NCBI GenBank assembly: GCA_046262635.1
Contig: JBHEMK010000087.1
Location: 1-48,824, forward strand
Direction: 5' to 3'
From: JBHEMK01 sp046262635
GTDB lineage: Bacteria > Actinomycetota > Thermoleophilia > Gaiellales > Gaiellaceae
Length of the DNA stretch: 48,824 nt
A program made the translations under genes and the position numbers. This document shows positions 43,477-48,824 of the stretch, piece after piece; position 1 is the stretch's first letter; each line of letters begins with the position of its first letter. The notes under the pieces are model-generated. The model did not search any database and had not been told where the DNA came from. It saw nothing but the letters and a program-made list of their open reading frames with translations.

Positions 43477-44594
43477 CCGGCGTGCCTCCGCTCGATGCCT
43501 CCGAGGACTGTACCGAGCGCCTCGAGGCTCGCGACGTCGTGCCCTGCGAGGAACCGGTCGACGTGAGGCAGAGCCGCGCGCATCCCCCCGGCGAGCGGCT
43601 GGTAGGCCGGATCGCCCTTCAGCGGGTTGACCCAGACAACCGCGAAAGCCTGACGCGCGAGCCGCGCCATCTGCTCGTCGAGAAGGCTCGGGTCGCCACG
43701 CTCGCAACCATCGGAGAGGATCACGACGACCGCGCCGCGCGTCAGTGCCCTCCGGCCCCACTCGTCGTTGTAGGCCTTCAGCGACTCGCCGATGCGCGTG
43801 CCGCCCGACCAGTCCAGCACTCCCGCCGCCGCTGCCGCGAGCGCCGCCTCGGGGTCGCGCGCGGCGAGCTCCCTCGTCAGCCTCGTCAGCCGTGTGCCGA
43901 AGGCGAAGGTCTCGACCCCGCGACCAGAGCCGCGCGCCGCGTGCAGGTAGAGCAGCATCGCGCGCGCGTACGATTCCATCGAGCCCGAGACATCGAGGAT
44001 CAGGACAAGCTTGCGTGGCGACTCGGAGCGGCTGCGGAAGGCCCTCTCGACCGGCTCGCCGCCGGTCGCGAGCGACGCGCGCACGAGCCCGCGCACGTCG
44101 AGCATCGACCCTTTCGAGTCTGGTCGGAGGCGCCGTGTGCGCCGGCGTGGCCGCGCGACCGCGATCGCCTGGATCAATCTGCGGGCCCGCTCGAACTCCT
44201 CGGCGCTCATCGCGGCGAAGTCCTTCGTACGGAGCAGTTCCTCCGGGCTCCAGGCGCCGAGATGCGTGTCGCCACCATCGATCTCCGGCCCCGGCCCGGG
44301 CGCGGCATCCTGGCGGCGTGCGCCACGCGTCGGCCGCGGGTCGGCGGAGGAGGGCGGGCCGAGGGCGGCACGCAGGAACCAGGCGTCGAAGGCGCGGTCG
44401 AATGCTTCGATGTCCTCCTGCCGCGAGACAAGCGTCTGACGGAGCGTCCAGTACACATCGTCCTGGCGGGCGAGTTCCACCGCAGCCAGCCCCTTCACGG
44501 CGTCGGCGACCCGCCCGGGGCCGACCTCGAGCCCGGCCTCGCGCAGCACGCGTCCGAACGTGACGATGTGCGACACGACGGCGTTACCGGCCAC
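43473..44594 (-). CDS. VWA-domain protein, CoxE-like, 373 aa
   Basis: Partner of MoxR-type ATPases in maturation of molybdenum hydroxylases. The C-terminal half is a von Willebrand A domain with a complete metal site: DVSGSMESYA (DxSxS) near residue 210, the Thr in WSGGTRIGESL and the Asp in ILSDGCERGD. The N-terminal half is helical with a Pro/Arg-rich linker. In carboxydotrophs, CoxD (ATPase) and CoxE act on the active site copper/sulfur ligand; here they probably install the sulfido ligand. GTG 44594 overlaps the ATPase stop by 11 bases. Confidence 0.9.
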   Translation of the reverse strand: MAGNAVVSHIVTFGRVLREAGLEVGPGRVADAVKGLAAVELARQDDVYWTLRQTLVSRQEDIEAFDRAFDAWFLRAALGPPSSADPRPTRGARRQDAAPGPGPEIDGGDTHLGAWSPEELLRTKDFAAMSAEEFERARRLIQAIAVARPRRRTRRLRPDSKGSMLDVRGLVRASLATGGEPVERAFRSRSESPRKLVLILDVSGSMESYARAMLLYLHAARGSGRGVETFAFGTRLTRLTRELAARDPEAALAAAAAGVLDWSGGTRIGESLKAYNDEWGRRALTRGAVVVILSDGCERGDPSLLDEQMARLARQAFAVVWVNPLKGDPAYQPLAGGMRAALPHVDRFLAGHDVASLEALGTVLGGIERRHAG

Positions 44595-45456
44595 GTGCAG
44601 AGGCGACGAGGCCCGCGAGCGTTTCGTCGCGAACCACGAGCGCGTCCTCGTGGTACTTGAGCACCGAGCCGAGCGTCGCCTGGACATTCTCGACGTCGAG
44701 CTCATGCGCGCCGAGGGCTGTCAGGGCGCGCGCCCAGTCGATCGTCTCGGCGAGGCCCGGCCGCTTCTGGAGGTCGAGCAAGCGCAGCTCGGCGACGAAC
44801 GCCGCCGCCTCGGCCGCGAGCCGCTCGGGCAGGCCCGGGACGTGCAGCTTGACGATCTCGATCTCGCGCTCGAGGGCCGGATGGCCGATCCAGTGAAACA
44901 GACAGCGGCGCTTCAGAGCGTCGTGCAGCTCGCGGGTGCGGTTCGACGTGAGGATCACGTGCGGCCGCTGCGTTGCCCGGATCGTGCCGAGCTCCGGAAT
45001 GGTGATCTGGAAGTCGGAGAGGACCTCGAGCAGGAACGCTTCGAACTCCTCATCGGCGCGGTCGATCTCGTCGATCAGCAGCACGACGGGCTCTGCCGAC
45101 TCGAGCGCCTCGAGCAGCGGCCGTCGGATCAGGAATTCGGGCCCGAAGAGCTCCGACTCGTCGACCGTTCCCTCCTGCGCCGCGCGGATGTGCAGCAGCT
45201 GGCGCGCGTAGTTCCACTCGTAGACGGCGTGCGCGACGTCCAGCCCCTCGTAGCACTGGAGGCGGATCAGGCGGGCGCCGAGGGCGGTTGCGATCGACTT
45301 CGCGGCCTCGGTCTTGCCCACGCCGGCCTCGCCTTCGAGCAGCAGCGGCTTCTCGAGCCTCAGCGAGAGGTATAGCGCGGTCGAGAGCCCCCGGTCGGGG
45401 AGGTAGGAGACGCGGGCGAGCGCCGACTCCAGCTCGTCGATCGAGGCGAACGGCAC
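44584..45456 (-). CDS. MoxR-family AAA+ ATPase, CoxD-like, 290 aa
   Basis: AAA+ ATPase: Walker A GEAGVGKTEAAKS near residue 42, Walker B VVLLIDEIDRADEEFEAFLLE near residue 110, sensor 1 VILTSNRTRELHDALKRRCLF. It is the first gene of the long minus-strand operon and is divergent from the molybdenum hydroxylase genes, which it probably helps mature with the VWA protein. GTG 45456 has TACGCT exactly 6 bases upstream, so translation is likely leaderless. Confidence 0.93.
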   Translation of the reverse strand: MPFASIDELESALARVSYLPDRGLSTALYLSLRLEKPLLLEGEAGVGKTEAAKSIATALGARLIRLQCYEGLDVAHAVYEWNYARQLLHIRAAQEGTVDESELFGPEFLIRRPLLEALESAEPVVLLIDEIDRADEEFEAFLLEVLSDFQITIPELGTIRATQRPHVILTSNRTRELHDALKRRCLFHWIGHPALEREIEIVKLHVPGLPERLAAEAAAFVAELRLLDLQKRPGLAETIDWARALTALGAHELDVENVQATLGSVLKYHEDALVVRDETLAGLVASARGR

Positions 45457-45540
45457 CGCGCAAGCGTAGCGGCGCCGCCCCTGGGGCGGCTGTCAGCTCT
45501 CATTTGACGCAGGGAGCGTTCACGCACACAATCGCCTCCC
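45457..45540. promoter_or_regulatory. Divergent promoter region with a 17-bp perfect palindrome
   Basis: Plus strand: TTGACG (45504-45509), 17-base spacer, CACAAT (45527-45532), then 8 bases to ATG 45541: a good promoter for the hydroxylase operon with almost no leader. Minus strand: TACGCT (45468 to 45463), 6 bases to GTG 45456. Between them, GCCGCCCC-T-GGGGCGGC at 45474-45490 is a perfect palindrome placed upstream of the -10 box on the minus strand and the -35 box on the plus strand; it could be an operator that controls both operons. Confidence 0.5.
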
Positions 45541-46314
45541 ATGGCTGCGGAGACCCTCGTTCCAACCTCCGCCGGGGAGGCGGCTCAGCTCTTCGGGGAC
45601 GGGGAGGGGACGACCGTGTTCGGCGGCGGGACGATCCTGCTCCCGGAGATCGCGGCGGGGCGCCTCAACCCCGGGCGCGCGCTGCTGCTGCACCGGAGCG
45701 GCCTCGACACCCTGAGCGTCGAGGACGGCCTGATCCGGATCGGGGCCATGGTGCCGCTCGCAGCGCTCGCCGAGGTGCCGGACCAGATCCTCGGGCACTA
45801 CGTCGAGCACGTCGCAGACGGCGAGGTGCGTCGCAGCGCGACTGTTGGTGGCAACATCTGCGCGCCTCCCGGGCTCGAGTCCCAGCGCGGTGATTTCGGT
45901 GCGCCGCTGATCGCGCGCGGTGCGCGCGTACGCTCGACCGGCAAGGGAGGCGAGCGGATCGAGCCGGTCGAGGACTTCCTCTCCGGCGACCGCTCCTGCC
46001 GGCTCGTGCTCGGCGTCGAGTACGACCAGGCCGAGCAGAAATGGGCGGCTGACGGCATGCGTCGCCGGCACGCCCACTCCTACGCGGTCGCGACGGTCGC
46101 GATCTGCTCGACCGAGGACGGCGGGCTCCGCGTCGGAGTCTCGGGCGTCGGGCCGACGGCCGTACGCGCGCGCACCTTCGAGCAGAGTCGCGATCCCGCC
46201 GACGTGCTGGGGGACGTGGAGCCGGTCGACGACGCGGTCGCGACCGCGGCGTACCGGCGTAAGGTGCTGCCCGTGCTCGTCCGCCGGGCCCTCGACAGAC
46301 TGGAGAGCGCATGA
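45541..46314 (+). CDS. Molybdenum hydroxylase FAD-binding subunit (CoxM/NdhF-like), 257 aa
   Basis: Electron-transfer subunit that carries FAD in a PCMH-type fold. The phosphate-binding loop is seen as VFGGGTILLPE near residue 25 and SATVGGNICAPPG near residue 100. At 257 residues it is slightly shorter than CoxM. It is first in an operon with FAD, 2Fe-2S and large subunits in the order F-S-L-M. ATG 45541 is preceded by a promoter that predicts a leaderless mRNA. Its stop overlaps the next start by four bases (ATGA). Confidence 0.92.
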   Translation: MAAETLVPTSAGEAAQLFGDGEGTTVFGGGTILLPEIAAGRLNPGRALLLHRSGLDTLSVEDGLIRIGAMVPLAALAEVPDQILGHYVEHVADGEVRRSATVGGNICAPPGLESQRGDFGAPLIARGARVRSTGKGGERIEPVEDFLSGDRSCRLVLGVEYDQAEQKWAADGMRRRHAHSYAVATVAICSTEDGGLRVGVSGVGPTAVRARTFEQSRDPADVLGDVEPVDDAVATAAYRRKVLPVLVRRALDRLESA

Positions 46315-46835
46315 TCCTGACGGTCAACGGGATCGACCAGGAGATCTCGAGCCCGCCGCTCACGCCGCTCCTGCACGTGCTGCGCAACGAGCTCGACGTC
46401 ACGAGCCCGAAGGCCGGCTGCCAGCAGGGCGGCTGCGGCACGTGCACGGTCCTCGTCGATGGCGAGCCCCGCCGCTCGTGTCTGACCGCCGTCGCGATGG
46501 TCGACGGGGCGTCGATCACGACGCTCGAGGGCCTTGGCGAGGCCGAGAGCCTCTCCCCCGTCCAGGCCGCATTTCACGAGCGCTATGCCGCGCAGTGCGG
46601 TTTCTGCACGCCGGGCATGGTGGTCGCCGCGACCGCGCTGATCGAGCGCAGGGGAGGCCCGGTCGAGCGCGAGGAGGTCCTCGAGGCGCTCGGCGGGCAC
46701 TACTGTCGCTGCACGGGCTACGTGAAGATCGTCGACGCGGTCATGGCCGCGTCGCGCGGGGAGGTCGGAGCGCCCGAGGATCTGCCCGAACCCGGCGAGG
46801 GCGATCCGGTGCCGATCCCGGGGAGCCCGGCGTGA
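46311..46835 (+). CDS. Molybdenum hydroxylase 2Fe-2S subunit (CoxS/NdhS-like), 174 aa
   Basis: Holds two 2Fe-2S clusters. The plant-ferredoxin-type cluster is bound by CQQGGCGTCTVLVDG plus the later RRSC near residues 41-61; the second by CGFCTPGMV and CRCTGY in the helical domain near residues 100-140. The C-terminal 20 residues are an acidic, Pro-rich tail absent from many relatives. It overlaps both neighbours by four bases. Confidence 0.95.
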   Translation: MILTVNGIDQEISSPPLTPLLHVLRNELDVTSPKAGCQQGGCGTCTVLVDGEPRRSCLTAVAMVDGASITTLEGLGEAESLSPVQAAFHERYAAQCGFCTPGMVVAATALIERRGGPVEREEVLEALGGHYCRCTGYVKIVDAVMAASRGEVGAPEDLPEPGEGDPVPIPGSPA

Positions 46836-48202
46836 AGGCCGTCGGCGCACGTCTTCCACGCTACGACGGGGTGGGACACGTCACGGGCCGCACGCAGTAC
46901 GTCGACGACGTCCGCGTCGGTCGCACGCTCTGGGTGAAGGCGCTCCGATCCACACAGCACCACGCAGCGCTCACGCGCCTGGACACCTCGAAGGCCGAGG
47001 GGATGAAGGGAGTGCACGCGGTCGTCACCGCCGCCGACGTGCCGAAGAACGTCTACGGCCACCTCGAGGCGCTCGGCGTCCCCGCCGACGAGCCGCTCCT
47101 CGCCGACGGGGAGGTGCGCTACAGAGGCCAGCCGATTGCGGCGGTCGCCGCCGAGTCCGAGGAGGCCGCTCGAGCCGCGGTGGAAGCGATCGAGATCTCC
47201 TACGACGAGCGTGCCGGGCTCTTCGACATCCGGAACGCCCTCGATCCGCACGCGCCTCAAGTCCACCAGTGGGGGAACGTCTATCCGCACTACGGACCGT
47301 ACAACCACCGCCGGGTGCGCAAGGGGAACGTCGAGGCTGCTTTCGACAGTGCCGACACGATCGTCGAAGGGGTCTACAGGCCGCAGGCGATCGAGCAGAT
47401 GCCGATGGAGACGCAGGTCGCTCTCGCGGTGCCCGAGGCGAGCGGCCGACTGACCATCTATTCCTGCACACAGGCGATGTACTTCTCGATGGGAGTGGTC
47501 GCCGCCCACCTGCAGGTTCCGCTGAACAAGCTGAAGTTCGTCGGCGGCACCGTGGGCGGAGGCTTCGGCGGCAAGGTCGACACCGCCGCGGACACGATCT
47601 GCGCGCTGCTCGCGCTGAAGTCCCGCCGGCCGGTCAAGTGGCGCTGGACGCGCGAGGAGGAGTTCCTCGCCTCCTCGACTCGCGCGCCGTGGCACATCGA
47701 GCTCGCCGACGCGGTGACGAAAGACGGCTGGATCCTCGGGCGGCGGACGCTGACACTGCATGATTCGGGTGCGTACGCACGCTTCTCGCCCTACGGCGTC
47801 ACGAAGCACGCGTTCCACCACTCGGGTGCCTACACGATTCCAAACCTGCATTTCGACGGCTTCGTGGTCTTCACGAACCGTGTGCCGACGACGGCGATGC
47901 GTGGCTTCGGTGTCACGTCGGTGTCGTTCGCGGTCGAGACGCACCTGAACCGCATCGCCGAGGTGCTCGGACTCGATCCGTGGGAACTGCGGCTCAAGAA
48001 CGCGAACCGGATTGGCGATACGAGCGGCAACGGTGTCGCGCTGAAGGATCCGTCCACGGTGGCCGTCACGCTTGCCGCCGCCGAGCGCGTGGGCGTGGAG
48101 CTCCCGGCCGAGTACCGGCAGATGACGCCCGAGCCCCGCTCGGGCGACCTGCTACCCAAGCACCTCGTCGCCCAGCAGCGTCTGAGCGGAGAGGGGACCT
48201 GA
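46832..48202 (+). CDS. Molybdenum hydroxylase large subunit, N-terminal half (NdhL-like), 456 aa
   Basis: Contains the a/b hammerhead domain (residues 10-110, YRGQPIAAVAAESEEAARAA) and the first Mo-cofactor-binding domain with VGGGFGGKVDTAADTICAL near residue 240 and the TTAMRGFG motif near residue 350. The chain then stops at TGA, where xanthine-dehydrogenase-type subunits continue. The 456-residue (about 50 kDa) size equals that of NdhL of Eubacterium barkeri nicotinate dehydrogenase, in which the large subunit is split at the same place. GTG 46832 overlaps the 2Fe-2S gene by four bases. Confidence 0.9.
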   Translation: MKAVGARLPRYDGVGHVTGRTQYVDDVRVGRTLWVKALRSTQHHAALTRLDTSKAEGMKGVHAVVTAADVPKNVYGHLEALGVPADEPLLADGEVRYRGQPIAAVAAESEEAARAAVEAIEISYDERAGLFDIRNALDPHAPQVHQWGNVYPHYGPYNHRRVRKGNVEAAFDSADTIVEGVYRPQAIEQMPMETQVALAVPEASGRLTIYSCTQAMYFSMGVVAAHLQVPLNKLKFVGGTVGGGFGGKVDTAADTICALLALKSRRPVKWRWTREEEFLASSTRAPWHIELADAVTKDGWILGRRTLTLHDSGAYARFSPYGVTKHAFHHSGAYTIPNLHFDGFVVFTNRVPTTAMRGFGVTSVSFAVETHLNRIAEVLGLDPWELRLKNANRIGDTSGNGVALKDPSTVAVTLAAAERVGVELPAEYRQMTPEPRSGDLLPKHLVAQQRLSGEGT

Positions 48203-48824
48203 TGGCCACGCACCGCGGTCGTGGCTTCGCGACGATCGAGTATCCGACGGGGATGAACCAGAACGGCGACCCGAGCCAGGCGTGGATCAAGCTCAAGCCG
48301 GACGGCCGCGTCGACGTCTTCTCAGGCACGGTCGACATCGGCCAAGGCTCGAAGACCGTGCACACCCAGATCGTCGCCGACGCGCTCGGCGTCCCCTACG
48401 ACTGGGTGACGATGGACAACACGAACACCGACTCCTCGGCTGTCTGCACCGGAACGTTCGCGTCGCGCGGTACCTTCATCGGCGGCAACGCCGTGCGCCT
48501 CGCGGCCGAGCGCGTGCGCGAGCGGATCATCGACATCGCCTCGAAGGAACTCGAGATCGATCCGGGCGACCTCGAGATCGAGAACGGCGAGGTGGTCACC
48601 CGCGGTGCGCCACAGAAGAAGATCGGGATCCCCGAAGTCGCCGGCGCGGCGACGTACAACTACGGCGAGCTGATCAGCGGCTCGTCCACGGCGCTGAAAC
48701 CGTTCGCGGATGTCGACGACGCCACGGGCCAGGTCGAGATCGAGCCGCACTCGGCCATCTCCTACGCCGCGTGCGTCGCCGACGTGGAGGTGGACGACGA
48801 GACGGGCGAGGTCGTCGTCGAGCG
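48202..48824 (+). CDS. Molybdenum hydroxylase large subunit, C-terminal half (NdhM-like), truncated by the window end
   Basis: Starts at ATG 48202, sharing one base with the TGA of the previous gene (TGATG), and is open for 207 codons to the window edge. It matches the second Mo-cofactor domain of the xanthine dehydrogenase family: DVFSGTVDIGQGSKTVHTQI with the DIGQG motif near residue 45, VTMDNTNTDSSAVCTGTFAS, and GGNAVRLAAERVRERI. The catalytic Glu near the C-terminus lies beyond the window. The two halves are in different frames with a coupling overlap, as expected for a real split subunit rather than a nonsense mutation. Confidence 0.9.
   Translation, partial: MATHRGRGFATIEYPTGMNQNGDPSQAWIKLKPDGRVDVFSGTVDIGQGSKTVHTQIVADALGVPYDWVTMDNTNTDSSAVCTGTFASRGTFIGGNAVRLAAERVRERIIDIASKELEIDPGDLEIENGEVVTRGAPQKKIGIPEVAGAATYNYGELISGSSTALKPFADVDDATGQVEIEPHSAISYAACVADVEVDDETGEVVVE

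Noticed and set aside
46832..48202. Split large subunit as a sequencing frameshift
   Set aside because: The first half ends at a natural domain boundary and the second has its own ATG in a TGATG overlap; the same split is known in nicotinate dehydrogenase. It is still best confirmed in relatives.

Overview
High-GC, gene-dense chromosomal DNA with very high GC at third codon positions, many GTG and some TTG starts, long chains of genes overlapping by 1-4 bases, and many first genes that carry a TANNNT-like -10 box 5-9 bases before the start codon and no Shine-Dalgarno sequence (predicted leaderless mRNAs). This fits a soil or environmental actinobacterium, perhaps of the class Thermoleophilia; the class is an inference. 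There is no phage, transposase, CRISPR array, rRNA or tRNA that I can see.

Layout. 1-5.5 kb: end of an unknown gene, an FtsX/MacB-type ABC exporter pair, a Ca2+/H+ antiporter, and a divergent HAD hydrolase. 5.5-12.5 kb: a 10-cysteine small protein, a decayed MFS transporter pseudogene, a base-excision-repair pair (AlkZ/YcaQ-like glycosylase plus endonuclease IV), divergent gltX, and a stand-alone response-regulator receiver coupled to an M3-like metallopeptidase. 12.6-20.5 kb: an eight-gene minus-strand operon for membrane-lipid modification (FAD oxidoreductase, DUF1365, Cfa-type methyltransferase, acyltransferase, DUF1295, a second methyltransferase resembling plant coclaurine N-methyltransferase, BrkB, DUF1003), divergent from an acyl-CoA desaturase across a short region with a strong inverted repeat.

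20.5-31.7 kb: an alpha/beta hydrolase, then a ten-gene minus-strand operon reading VOC protein, livH, livM, substrate-binding protein, livG, livF, Tm-1-like protein, PEP-hydrolase-like TIM barrel, cupin, TIM-barrel isomerase, Gfo/Idh/MocA dehydrogenase. It is divergent from a LysR regulator with a symmetric operator between them; uptake of an organic acid, amino acid or aromatic compound followed by its catabolism is the likely theme.

32.7-48.8 kb: a lipoprotein, an amidase/RidA pair, a cupin, and a very compact minus-strand operon (MoxR ATPase, VWA protein, two XdhC-family proteins, Dabb protein, SMP-30 lactonase, two isochorismatase-fold proteins lacking the catalytic Cys, aldehyde dehydrogenase, NIPSNAP protein, SDR, cupin, ThDP enzyme). 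It is divergent from a molybdenum hydroxylase operon (FAD subunit, 2Fe-2S subunit, and a large subunit split into two genes, the second running off the window). The subunit plan matches Eubacterium barkeri nicotinate dehydrogenase (NdhF-S-L-M). Together these look like an uncharacterised pathway that hydroxylates and then breaks down an N-heterocycle or similar compound; the substrate cannot be named from sequence alone.
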